A DNA stretch of 8,238 bases from Pseudomonadota bacterium (lineage in GTDB: Bacteria; Pseudomonadota; Alphaproteobacteria; Rhizobiales; Hyphomicrobiaceae), in NCBI GenBank assembly GCA_021813195.1, contig JAKALI010000154.1, positions 1-8,238 on the forward strand, in the 5' to 3' direction. Positions 1 through 6,922 of the stretch are shown here, one piece after another (within the stretch, counting starts at the first letter, position 1; each line of letters opens with the position of its first letter). The notes beneath the pieces were generated by a model that saw only the letters and a program-made list of their open reading frames with translations, was not told where the DNA came from and did not search any database. Made by a program: the position numbers and the translations under genes.

Positions 1-1
1 G

Positions 2-160
2 CTGCCGCTCGATCACTGGTCTGAGGTCATTGCCGATCCCGTGATCGCCGATGCGATCCGCGACCGGTTGCAGCACTCCGCCCTGACCATCAACATCACC
101 GGCGAGAGCTACCGCGGCGTCAAAGCACGAAAACTTGCCAGCAAGAAAAAAGACGCGTAA
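2..160 (+). CDS. istB: IstB-like ATP-binding protein of an IS21-family element, C-terminal fragment
   Basis: This is the last 52 codons of a gene that enters from the left edge. The visible part starts LPLDHWSEVIADPVIADAI and contains the ITGESYRGVKARK stretch that closes IstB helper proteins, followed by a Lys-rich tail and TAA. IstB is an AAA+ ATPase related to DnaC/DnaA that assists the IstA transposase in target capture. Its Walker A and B motifs would lie upstream and cannot be seen here. The recognition rests on the conserved C-terminal pattern and on the IS21-like terminal repeats just downstream. The gene is partial only because the window cuts it. Confidence 0.9.
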   Translation: MPLDHWSEVIADPVIADAIRDRLQHSALTINITGESYRGVKARKLASKKKDA

Positions 161-200
161 CAATCCTCGCCTTCGGCTCCGCCGGTAACCCCGTCACGGT

Positions 201-248
201 GGTACCCAACTCGGGAAATCAGGCGGTCCCCAACTGGGAAATCCTGCA
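201..248 (+). repeat. Terminal repeats of the IS21-family element
   Basis: Two near-identical direct copies of a 19-20 base motif lie at 201-220 and 225-243. Both follow the pattern GGT(A/C)CCCAACT(C)GGGAAATC, and the second copy leads into the CCTGCA end. Tandem terminal motifs of this kind are a hallmark of IS21-family ends, where they serve as transposase binding sites. Each motif is itself partly palindromic (CCCAACTCGGG). The outer boundary at CA is inferred from the family rule and from where the permease frame resumes. Confidence 0.8.
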
Positions 249-512
249 CTCATGGTCACTGCCGGCACGTTTTCTTACTTGATCATCTTGCCCGCGCATT
301 GGGTTCTGCGCTCACGCGCAGGCGTATCACCGCCTCGTTGGAGGACCCCGGGCGGGATCAAGACCTCGGTGTTCGCCTGGATTGCCTCGGCGATTTCATT
401 TGCCGCGTGCTTCCTGAGTGCGCCCCGTTGGTCCGCGACGACGCTATTCATCCTCGCACTGATTACCGTAGTCTATGCAGGACGTATTCGTTACCAACGA
501 GTCACCACATGA
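249..512 (+). pseudogene. 3' remnant of an APC-family amino-acid permease, truncated by the IS
   Basis: Reading from the IS junction gives about 87 codons of a membrane protein tail. The pattern TFSYLIILPAHWVLRSRAG, then a PPRWRTPGG stretch, then the hydrophobic segments TSVFAWIASAISFAACFLS and TTLFILALITVVYAGRIRY matches the last transmembrane helices of amino-acid/polyamine/organocation (APC) permeases. A full permease has about 450-500 residues and 12 helices; only the last few segments are left. An ATG at 252 happens to lie near the junction, but a peptide started there could not form a transporter. The stop codon overlaps the start of the downstream regulator as ATGA, so the two were probably translationally coupled before the insertion. 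Confidence 0.75.
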
Positions 513-1585
513 GTGATCGCGTGCCGCTGGCGGGGGCGATGCCTTCCAGGCATTCGTCAATAATCGAGCGATTGCGCCACTCCCAAACGTCCTTGACCAA
601 GTCCGAAAGGCGTCTCGCGCGTGCGCTTTTTGCCAGCAATCTGCTCGTTGGTCTCGAAAGCATCGCCAAGTTTGCCGAACAGGGGGCGGTGAGCGCGCCC
701 ACGGTTCTACGCTTTACCGCGAAATTGGGCTTCATGGGTTATCCAGAGTTCCAACGCGCGTTGCGGGGCGAATTGGCGGAGCGCATCAGTTCGCCGCTCT
801 CGATGATCGCGAGCAAGGAACCAGCCGACATGGGCGCCCCGGCGCTTCAGGCTGCAAAGGATGACTTTGCACGCGGTCTCAATGCGACCCTTCATGCGGA
901 TCAAGCCGCCGAATTCGACTCGGTCGTCGATCTTCTACGGCGTGACAACAGACGTCTGCACCTTTTGGGCGGCCGCTTCACCCGATTGATCGCGGAGATT
1001 TTGTGGGCACATCTATGGCAACTTCGCAAGGATGTGCACCTGGTCCAGCCCTGGAGCATTGGATTCGAACCCGCGGCGCTGGAGATGGGTCGCGGCGACG
1101 TGCTAATCGTCTTCGATGTGCGACGTTATCAACCTGACATCATCGCATTTGCAAAACTAGTGCATGCCCAGGGAACAAAAGCCGTCCTGCTGACCGACCC
1201 ATGGATGTCTCCCATAGCGGAGTTCGCCGAGCATGTGTTGACTAGCGACGTCGAGTGCCTGTCTCCCTTCGACTCGCTCGTCCCGTGTCTCGCATTGGTT
1301 GAAGCGATTGTCAGCGCTCTTACGGTTCGCTTCGACCTGCGCGGCCGGGAACGCGTGAGCCGGCTGGAAAAGATGCGCACCGTGCTTGGGAGTGCCAAGT
1401 CGGCGGAAGCGGATGTCGATCGCGCAAAACTCGTTGAAGGACGCCGCGCGCGCATGTCGACTCGATACCTCGGGCGATCGTCGAATCGATCAAGACGACG
1501 GTCATTAGTGCGCGTCGGACGACCCGAGTCCGAATCAGCGTCCCGCAGTGAATACCGGATTTCCGCTGGCGGTGAGGGTTCGTAG
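509..1585 (+). CDS. RpiR-family transcriptional regulator (HTH + SIS domain) with a long basic tail
   Basis: The protein has 358 residues from ATG 509, which overlaps the permease stop. Residues 16-95 form the N-terminal RpiR helix-turn-helix region (KSERRLARAL, then ESIAKFAEQGAVSAPTVLRF and GFMGYPEFQRAL, all typical of the family). Residues about 137-270 form a SIS fold: a strand and loop at RLHLLGGRFT, then DVLIVFDVRRYQPDII and GTKAVLLTD. The usual Ser-rich phosphosugar loop is replaced by DVRRY, as in relatives linked to amino-acid or amine catabolism, so the ligand is probably not a sugar phosphate. It likely controlled the adjacent permease and perhaps the downstream hydrolase. Family members usually have about 280-300 residues; the last 65 or so here are Arg/Ser-rich and may come from a late frameshift. 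The ribosome binding site is weak, consistent with coupling to the permease. Confidence 0.85.
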   Translation: MSDRVPLAGAMPSRHSSIIERLRHSQTSLTKSERRLARALFASNLLVGLESIAKFAEQGAVSAPTVLRFTAKLGFMGYPEFQRALRGELAERISSPLSMIASKEPADMGAPALQAAKDDFARGLNATLHADQAAEFDSVVDLLRRDNRRLHLLGGRFTRLIAEILWAHLWQLRKDVHLVQPWSIGFEPAALEMGRGDVLIVFDVRRYQPDIIAFAKLVHAQGTKAVLLTDPWMSPIAEFAEHVLTSDVECLSPFDSLVPCLALVEAIVSALTVRFDLRGRERVSRLEKMRTVLGSAKSAEADVDRAKLVEGRRARMSTRYLGRSSNRSRRRSLVRVGRPESESASRSEYRISAGGEGS

Positions 1586-1854
1586 CACCTCCGACTGAAC
1601 CATGTCGAGGCGCTCGACTCGACGATACATCAACGTGGTTTGCAAATGGTCGATCCCCCAATTTCCCTCAGCGGCGGGGCGCGTCGCCAGGAACGGCCGC
1701 GGAAAGTCAGCCATAGATTCCGCAATTTGACGAAAGACTGCCGGTATCCAGAGCCTCACGCTATGATCGTGGAAAACGCACCCCAGGGACTTGGCCGCGT
1801 GCCGCCTGCGCCGGTATCGGTCGATTGGAGCCGCGAGCGCACTGGAGAGTCCGA
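1586..1854. other. Gap between regulator and hydrolase genes
   Basis: These 269 bases hold no plus-strand gene I can support. A short plus frame (1640-1858) has no recognisable content. I see no strong hairpin followed by T's. The region must carry the promoter of the hydrolase if the hydrolase is not read through from the regulator, but I cannot point to convincing -35 and -10 boxes. The minus-strand open frame that spans it is listed separately. Confidence 0.5.
1844..1849 (+). promoter_or_regulatory. Ribosome binding site deciding the hydrolase start
   Basis: GGAGAG lies with its GGAG core 7 bases before ATG 1855. This favours ATG 1855 over the in-frame TTG at 1825, which would put ten mostly charged residues ahead of an otherwise textbook signal peptide. 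Confidence 0.7.
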
Positions 1855-3915
1855 ATGATAGGCAAACCAAGCGCTGCTTTGTTGCTTCTGGTGTTTTCAG
1901 CCGCATCCGCGCAGGCGCATGCCTTTGAAAGCCCCTCGCCCCCGCGGTACACCTTCGCGGTTGTGCGCGAGCGCATTCCCATGCGCGACGGCATCACGCT
2001 TGCGGTGACGCTCTACATGCCGCGGGGGGGGGCACGCGGCACGCATTTTCCTGCGCTGCTCAATTATCTGCCTTATCGGAAGGACGACGACGAGGCCCAG
2101 AGCCAGTACGGGATGTTCAGCTACTTCGCGCGTCGTGGGTTCGTGGGCGCCGCAGTCGACATTCGCGGCTTCGGTGCCAGCAGCGGGGCGCCGCCCGACC
2201 GCGAATACTCTGCCGAAGAGCGCCACGACGGTGAGCAAGTCATCGCGTGGCTGGCGCGGCAGCCATGGTCGAATGGCAAGGTGGGCATGCTCGGGATCTC
2301 CTGGGGCGGCTTCAATTCCATCCAGATGGCGATGCGCAATCCCCCGGCGCTAAAGGCGATTCTGGCGGTGGCGGCGACTGAAAGGCTGTACCGCGAGGAC
2401 GTTCACTACATCGACGGAATCGTGCACATCGATGAGTTCGAACTGACCATGGATCTCGGCCAGGGCCGCAGCGGGGCGCCGGATTATTCGCTGGCCCCCG
2501 ATATCATCGCGCCCCGCATGAATTCCAAGCCCTGGTCGTTGACTTACCTCGAACACCAGCGTGATGGCGCATTCTGGCACCGACCCGAGCGGCCGCTGTC
2601 CTCCATTCACGTGCCTTGCTTCCTGATCGGTGGCCTGCACGACGGCTATCGCGACAGCATTCCCCGCATGCTCGAGCGGGTGCATGCTCCGGTCAAGGCA
2701 TGGATTGGCCCCTGGAACCATGGCTGGCCGAGCGATAGCGACTACGGGCCGTTATACGACTGGCGCAGCCAGGCGGTCCGATGGTTCGATTACTGGCTGA
2801 AGGGGCGGAACACGGGCGTTATGGCCGACCCCAGGCTGATGATCTATCTGCAGCACGGATACCCGCCGGGTCCGCAGGATCAAACCATACCGGGCGTATG
2901 GCGCGCCTATGATCATTGGCCGCCTCGCGGTACACGCCGGGAGCGGTTGTATCTGCAGCCCGATCATGCACTGCGGGGCGCCGCTTCCAAATCGGGTCGG
3001 GACGAACTTCGGTATGTGCCATCGGCCGGCGCGGAAGCCGGTATTTTCTGGTGGGGCGATCTGCAGCCGGACATGCGCCCGTTCGATGCCTACAGTCTGG
3101 TCTACGATACCCGGCCGTTGTCCAGCGACACGGCGATCATGGGCCTGCCGCGCGTGACCCTCTACGCGGCGGCCGACGCGCCGCTCGCGGATTGGGTCGC
3201 TCGAGTAGAGGACGTGGGCCCCGACGGCCGAGTCACGCTCGTGACGGGCGCCGCCTTGAACGGTGCGCAGCGTAAGTCGCGGGCGCACCCCAAGTCGCTG
3301 AAGCCCGGGAAGCTGTACCGGTTGTCTTTCGATCTGCACCTCGCGTCATACGTGTTTCCCAAGGGGCACCGCATCCGCCTCGCGATCTCGAATGCCATGT
3401 GGCCGACGCTCTGGCCGACCCCTTATGCCATGGATACGACGGTGAAGCTTGGTGGACAGCGCGCCTCCTGGCTCGATCTTCCTCGAGTGCCACTCACCGG
3501 AAACGCGCCGCCGAAATCGCTGCTTCTACCGCCGACTCCAGTCGAGCGGCCGGCCGACATCAGCGGTGGCGGATTCGACTGGCCGGGCTCGTACCAGGTC
3601 ATGCGTAATGAGAATGGACAAGCCCGCGTCCGCTGGCAAGGCGGGTACTCGGTCCACTATCCGTGGGGTACCTTCCATGACGCCGAGAAATTGACCTATA
3701 CCATCGACGATGCGCACCCGGCGGATGCCCGTGATGTCGGTGACATCACCAATATCCAGCACGTCGGCGCCCATACCCTGGAATGGCATGGTCATCTTTC
3801 GGTGCGCAGTGACCTGCATGATTTCTTTTACCGCTACACGCGAACGCTCCTCGAGGATGGCAAGGTCGTCATCAGCCGGACGTGGAAGAAGACTATTCCG
3901 CGTGACCATCAGTAG
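1855..3915 (+). CDS. Exported CocE/NonD-family serine hydrolase (X-Pro dipeptidyl-peptidase S15-like)
   Basis: The 686-residue protein starts with a signal peptide (residues 1-22, a Leu/Ala-rich core ending at SAQAHA), so it acts in the periplasm or outside. Residues about 35-320 are an alpha/beta hydrolase: NYLPYRKDDD (Tyr74 as likely oxyanion-hole residue), VDIRGFGASSG, the nucleophile elbow GISWGG with Ser149, GGLHDGYRD with Asp263, and GPWNHGW with His289. Residues about 405-560 fit the C-terminal jelly-roll domain of the S15/CocE group (ADWVARVEDVGPDG, LYRLSFDLHLASYVFPKGHR). Family members cleave X-Pro dipeptides, acyl esters such as cocaine, or beta-lactam esters, so the substrate cannot be read from sequence. 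The last 100 or so residues extend past the core jelly roll. Next to a permease remnant and an RpiR regulator, a peptide or amide scavenging role is an inference. Confidence 0.9.
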   Translation: MIGKPSAALLLLVFSAASAQAHAFESPSPPRYTFAVVRERIPMRDGITLAVTLYMPRGGARGTHFPALLNYLPYRKDDDEAQSQYGMFSYFARRGFVGAAVDIRGFGASSGAPPDREYSAEERHDGEQVIAWLARQPWSNGKVGMLGISWGGFNSIQMAMRNPPALKAILAVAATERLYREDVHYIDGIVHIDEFELTMDLGQGRSGAPDYSLAPDIIAPRMNSKPWSLTYLEHQRDGAFWHRPERPLSSIHVPCFLIGGLHDGYRDSIPRMLERVHAPVKAWIGPWNHGWPSDSDYGPLYDWRSQAVRWFDYWLKGRNTGVMADPRLMIYLQHGYPPGPQDQTIPGVWRAYDHWPPRGTRRERLYLQPDHALRGAASKSGRDELRYVPSAGAEAGIFWWGDLQPDMRPFDAYSLVYDTRPLSSDTAIMGLPRVTLYAAADAPLADWVARVEDVGPDGRVTLVTGAALNGAQRKSRAHPKSLKPGKLYRLSFDLHLASYVFPKGHRIRLAISNAMWPTLWPTPYAMDTTVKLGGQRASWLDLPRVPLTGNAPPKSLLLPPTPVERPADISGGGFDWPGSYQVMRNENGQARVRWQGGYSVHYPWGTFHDAEKLTYTIDDAHPADARDVGDITNIQHVGAHTLEWHGHLSVRSDLHDFFYRYTRTLLEDGKVVISRTWKKTIPRDHQ

Positions 3916-4634
3916 AAGGGATTCGCTGCCATGTTGAGAAGACGCCATTCCACAGCCACCAAAGCTCGCTGTCGAGACGACGCCTGAAACAGAGACATCG
4001 AGGAGCCATCCAAGACGCCGTGCAAGGCCCTCCGGTTCCGCTCCAACCCAAAGAGTTCGTGGACCAAACAGTACTGGATACGGTTCGGCGTCTCACCACT
4101 GGGAAAAAACCTTTAATCCCTCGTATGATCGGCGGCGCATTCGAATGACGTCTCCCGCAGGACGGACGGTCGAGTCTCCAGTATGGGTTGGCCGGACATC
4201 GACGGCTACGATACCGGCGGATAGCAGACCCGAGAGCAAGCGCTCGGTCGCATTGGACAGCGCGCAATTGATTCAGTCGCGCGTGGTCGTATTAGCCACG
4301 GACTCTCCACACGCGCTCACGCAGCGTCTCGAAGCACGCAGCGTCTCGACCATGGGGATCTGGCTGAAAACATTGGCATGTGACCCAAAGGTCAACGCCG
4401 CGAGGGCATTCATGTGCGCCCCCGCACCAGTCCTTTGTGTTGAGCACGAAATGATGCGCTGTCGACGGAGCAAACCCGCACCTCTGTCTCCTCCGGAACC
4501 CTTCCGTCGTCTGGTACAGACGGCCCCGACGCCTCTGAATTGACTCGAAGCGATCACTCCCCGGCTGGACAGCTGTCAGTGCACGCGTCCGGTCCAAGGC
4601 AGCGGCTGGCCGCAGGCAAAATGAGACTCTCGTA
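3916..4634. other. 719-base region without a supported gene, between convergent genes
   Basis: Several medium open frames exist on both strands but none shows a recognisable domain or a good ribosome binding site. The frame open from 3906 to the TGA at 4146-4148 on the plus strand reads smoothly (VQGPPVPLQPKEFVDQTVLD, TVRRLTTGKKPLIPRMIGG) but has no proper start. It overlaps, as ATGA, an ATG at 4145 that opens a 132-codon frame to 4543, also unrecognised. Minus-strand frames (3893-4267, 4292-4804) are equally anonymous. The mixture looks like decayed or recombined sequence rather than a normal intergenic region. I see no clear rho-independent terminator, although one would be expected between convergent genes. 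Confidence 0.5.
4319..4349. repeat. Short direct repeat, two copies of 14 bases
   Basis: ACGCAGCGTCTCGA occurs at 4319-4332 and again at 4336-4349, a 17-base period with a 3-base spacer. It lies in the gene-poor stretch and inside no recognised feature. A local duplication or slippage event is the simplest reading; paired operator half-sites are possible but unsupported. Confidence 0.6.
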
Positions 4635-6404
4635 TTACCCGGACCCCGCGGACCCCACTGCACGCAAAGCGTCCAATAGGGCCGATTCGCGTGCTCGGGC
4701 CTGTGACTCGCTTGCCAGCAGTTGTTCCTGAATGGTCTGCGCTCGCGCTTCGCTTTCTTGTGCGCGCAATGCAAACAGTGCCATGCCAATCTCGTGGGCG
4801 ACATGGAACAAGAGTTCGCGCTCGTCCGCGGCGTAGTGCTCGCCGGGACGCTCGCCGACCACGAGGGCGCCGAGAAGGTTCCCGCGCACCATCAGCGGAA
4901 AGGCGTAGCCATCCCGACCAAGTTCGCTTGGCGTGTCACTGAGATCGAGTACGGCCGCGCGCGCCCGCAAGTTGACGAACGCGAGATCATCGGTGGCGAT
5001 CCGTGCGGGCAGCGCCGGCTCGCCCTGCTGGCGGATGCAAACATAGGCATCGAACGTGTATTCGTAGAATGCGACTCGCGGTGCGGCGGCATGCCGCACG
5101 ATCTGCTCAACAGCGAGATCGAGCAGGTTATGCGGTTCGGTGACGAAGGCACAGTCGTCAGCGAAGCGGCGCAGGGCGGTGTCGGCGCGATACTGGCGGC
5201 GGAACAGGAAGCGCTCGACGAGGCCATCGATGCGCCGGTGCACCGTGCTCAAGACGACGCCGAGCCCCAACGGCACGGCGAACTCGAGAGCGAGGCTGGC
5301 GTCACGGCCGAGCGCAGCGCGCTCGATCAGGCTCTCGAACAGGGCAAACAACCCCAGCACCAAGCTCGTGGTGGCCGCATATACCAAGCCACGGTTGAGG
5401 ACCACCGCGATATCCACCACGCGATGACGCAGCACCGCGTACAGGAAGCCGGCCATGGCGATCGGCAGCATCAGGGTGTTGGTAATTTCCGAAGTGAAAA
5501 AACCCAGTAACGGCGTGTTGTCCAGGAACACCGAGGTCACGAGCAGCACGCTGCTCCACAGCATCCAGCGCAGTCGCAGCCTATGCTTTCCGTCCGCATG
5601 TCGATAATTGGCGAAGAGCAGGGCAACCGGAACGAAATAGCTGGCGGTGAATACAAAGCCGTACTGCGGCCGCAGGAACTCCGCCCAACCCGTGGCGACA
5701 AAAATCAGGAGACCGCCCGGCGTGACGAGAGCTCCCGCACCGAGGAGGAGCAGAAAACTTGCGCGCCAGAGCGTTCGACCCCGTGCGCTCAGTGCGGTGC
5801 CAACCATGGTTTCGACCATCAGGTAGAAGCCGCCCCGCGCGAGCAGGTACAAGAAATCGATGGTCAGTTGCGTACTCAGTCCGAGCCCGCCGTCGAGTGG
5901 TACGGCACCCGCTGCGACACCAACCACAAAAGCGATCGCCCAGAGTGCCAAGCCGGCGGCGGCTCGATCGCGGCCGCGCCACGCGGCGAGCAGCGCAATC
6001 CCGCCGAGAAGCACGACGAAAAAAAGGAATGCCCACTCCGACCATTGCTCGCCGGTTCCAGCGCTGGTGTCGACATTCGTGACCGGTACGGTGAAGTTGG
6101 CATGCTCGCGGCGAATCGCAAACGCGTAGGTACGGTTGACGGGCAGGCTGTCATTGAATTGCGCAAATCGACCGATCGCAATCCGGGTCGCGGGCGGTGT
6201 CGCCGCGAGATCCACCCGATCGCCTGGCCGCAGCGCCTTCGGCAGCCCAATGCCGGGAATCGGCACGATCACCGCGGTATGGGCATCCACGAAATCGACC
6301 GAGAACGGCATACCCGAGGGATTGAACGTCCGGACACCGGCGTACGTGACCGCCAGCACGACGGCGACCGTAAGCAGCATCAAGAGTCCATAACGGCGGT
6401 GCAT
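4635..6404 (-). CDS. Multi-pass membrane sensor protein: PDZ-like domain, histidine-kinase-type membrane core, GAF domain, no output domain
   Basis: The 589-residue protein begins with a membrane anchor (residues 5-24). Residues about 30-112 lie outside the membrane and contain PGIGLPKALRPGDRV, resembling a PDZ ligand-binding loop. About eight or nine hydrophobic segments follow between residues 124 and 388. The stretch LRHRVVDIAVVLNRGLVYA (325-343) matches the conserved junction in the membrane part of a group of bacterial sensor kinases, as does the linker FLFRRQYRADTALRRFADD. Residues about 415-548 form a GAF domain, including GYAFPLMVRGNLLGALVVGE. A helical, charged tail (549-580, probable coiled coil) ends the protein. 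No phospho-accepting His region, HATPase, GGDEF or HTH is visible, so it may signal through a partner or sense only. The start is set by AGGGG 6 bases before ATG 6404. It is convergent with the hydrolase gene. Confidence 0.85.
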   Translation of the reverse strand: MHRRYGLLMLLTVAVVLAVTYAGVRTFNPSGMPFSVDFVDAHTAVIVPIPGIGLPKALRPGDRVDLAATPPATRIAIGRFAQFNDSLPVNRTYAFAIRREHANFTVPVTNVDTSAGTGEQWSEWAFLFFVVLLGGIALLAAWRGRDRAAAGLALWAIAFVVGVAAGAVPLDGGLGLSTQLTIDFLYLLARGGFYLMVETMVGTALSARGRTLWRASFLLLLGAGALVTPGGLLIFVATGWAEFLRPQYGFVFTASYFVPVALLFANYRHADGKHRLRLRWMLWSSVLLVTSVFLDNTPLLGFFTSEITNTLMLPIAMAGFLYAVLRHRVVDIAVVLNRGLVYAATTSLVLGLFALFESLIERAALGRDASLALEFAVPLGLGVVLSTVHRRIDGLVERFLFRRQYRADTALRRFADDCAFVTEPHNLLDLAVEQIVRHAAAPRVAFYEYTFDAYVCIRQQGEPALPARIATDDLAFVNLRARAAVLDLSDTPSELGRDGYAFPLMVRGNLLGALVVGERPGEHYAADERELLFHVAHEIGMALFALRAQESEARAQTIQEQLLASESQARARESALLDALRAVGSAGSG

Positions 6405-6922
6405 GGCTATCCCCTGTAATGTTCTGCCGAATTATGCGCGACCCTGCGGCACGTAATGTTCCAGTTTTCGACTCGTCGGGTTGCAGCGGGGTGATAGTGG
6501 TTCAGGAGTCCGCCAAGTCGGCGGCGGGAATCGACGGAATCGCAGGTGCGATCGGGAGTTGGCCAGTTGGGCACGGGGCTCTCATATAGTCCCCGATTCC
6601 TCGAAAATTGCGCTCTGGATGACAATGCTCCGCGTTCTCCTGTAGAAACCTGCGCATCAGACTCCAGACTTCCAAAGTAAAGAAGCCGGCATTCAATTGC
6701 CATGCGAGAAAAACCAAGTCGAGCATCGTCGAAAGAGGCGGTCATGGGTATGGGTAGGACACACTTCGCGTATGCAGGGTCACACGCTGTGTTCGACGAA
6801 TCCGCACCCCATACGCGCGCGTTGTAGGTCATCGAGTGACGTCGCAGCGCGTGCCCATGTGAAGCGCGACCCGGGCGTTTGGCGCGTACCAAGTGAAAGG
6901 CAGTTAGTCAGGCGATTTTCGT
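6405..6922. other. 518-base divergent intergenic region
   Basis: This stretch separates the minus-strand sensor from the plus-strand pair and should contain both promoters, though I cannot assign boxes. A minus-strand frame from ATG 6726 to 6502 (74 codons) starts with a hydrophobic stretch (MLDLVFLAWQLNAGFFTLEV) but has no clear ribosome binding site or known family; I do not call it a gene. A weak interrupted inverted repeat is present: GTATGGG at 6748-6754 faces CCCATAC at 6808-6814, with ACACA at 6759-6763 and TGTGT at 6788-6792 inside. Nothing else stands out. Confidence 0.5.
6411..6415 (-). promoter_or_regulatory. Ribosome binding site of the sensor gene
   Basis: On the minus strand AGGGG stands 6 bases before ATG at 6404, supporting that start. 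The next residues form a clean membrane anchor, which agrees. Confidence 0.65.

Larger units (their letters stand above)
1..248 (+). mobile_element. Right-hand end of an IS21-family insertion sequence (left part outside the window)
   Basis: The segment holds the C-terminal end of an IstB-type helper ATPase, then about 90 bases without a gene, then a repeated motif and a terminal CA dinucleotide. IS21 elements are known to end in TG...CA and to carry multiple terminal repeats bound by the IstA transposase, which fits. Directly after base 248 the reading frame of an amino-acid permease begins mid-protein, so the junction can be placed at about 248 to within a few bases. The transposase gene istA, most of istB and the left end lie outside the window, so I cannot judge whether the copy is complete or active, nor see a target-site duplication. 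Confidence 0.85.
1535..1906 (-). other. Unassigned minus-strand open frame, possible gene remnant or chance frame
   Basis: A 123-codon frame on the minus strand covers the gap between the regulator and the hydrolase. Its inner part (for example WGIDHLQTTLMYRRVERLDM and IAESMADFPRPFLATRP) reads more like protein than the other frames there, with a fair share of G/C third bases. I do not recognise a family. Its 5' part overlaps the signal-peptide codons of the hydrolase on the other strand, and its 3' end overlaps the odd tail of the RpiR gene, so it cannot be an ordinary intact gene together with both. It could be a decayed 3' end of a former gene or chance. Confidence 0.2.

Noticed and set aside
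299..508. Upstream extension of the regulator frame to ATG 299
   Set aside because: This part overlaps the permease remnant in another frame and has no RpiR-like content; the ATGA-overlapping start at 509 gives a normal N-terminus.
1825..1854. TTG start for the hydrolase
   Set aside because: It adds charged residues before the signal peptide; ATG 1855 has a good ribosome binding site.
2752..3339. Minus-strand open frame of 195 codons inside the hydrolase gene
   Set aside because: It is antisense to strongly supported coding sequence, with no recognisable domain.
4598..4625. Hairpin GCGGC-TG-GCCGC just past the sensor stop as a terminator
   Set aside because: The loop is only two bases and no T-run follows on the minus strand; it does not meet the pattern of a rho-independent terminator.
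4722..5510. Plus-strand open frame of 262 codons
   Set aside because: It is antisense to the sensor gene, is rich in charged residues and Gln, and has no domain; it is a by-product of GC-rich codon use.
5583..6419. Plus-strand open frame of 278 codons
   Set aside because: It is the antisense shadow of the membrane-spanning part of the sensor gene; its composition is hydrophilic and repetitive with no family match.
6502..6746. Minus-strand small frame starting at 6726 or 6746 as a membrane peptide gene
   Set aside because: The hydrophobic start is suggestive, but there is no ribosome binding site and the second half is low in structure; not enough to call a gene.
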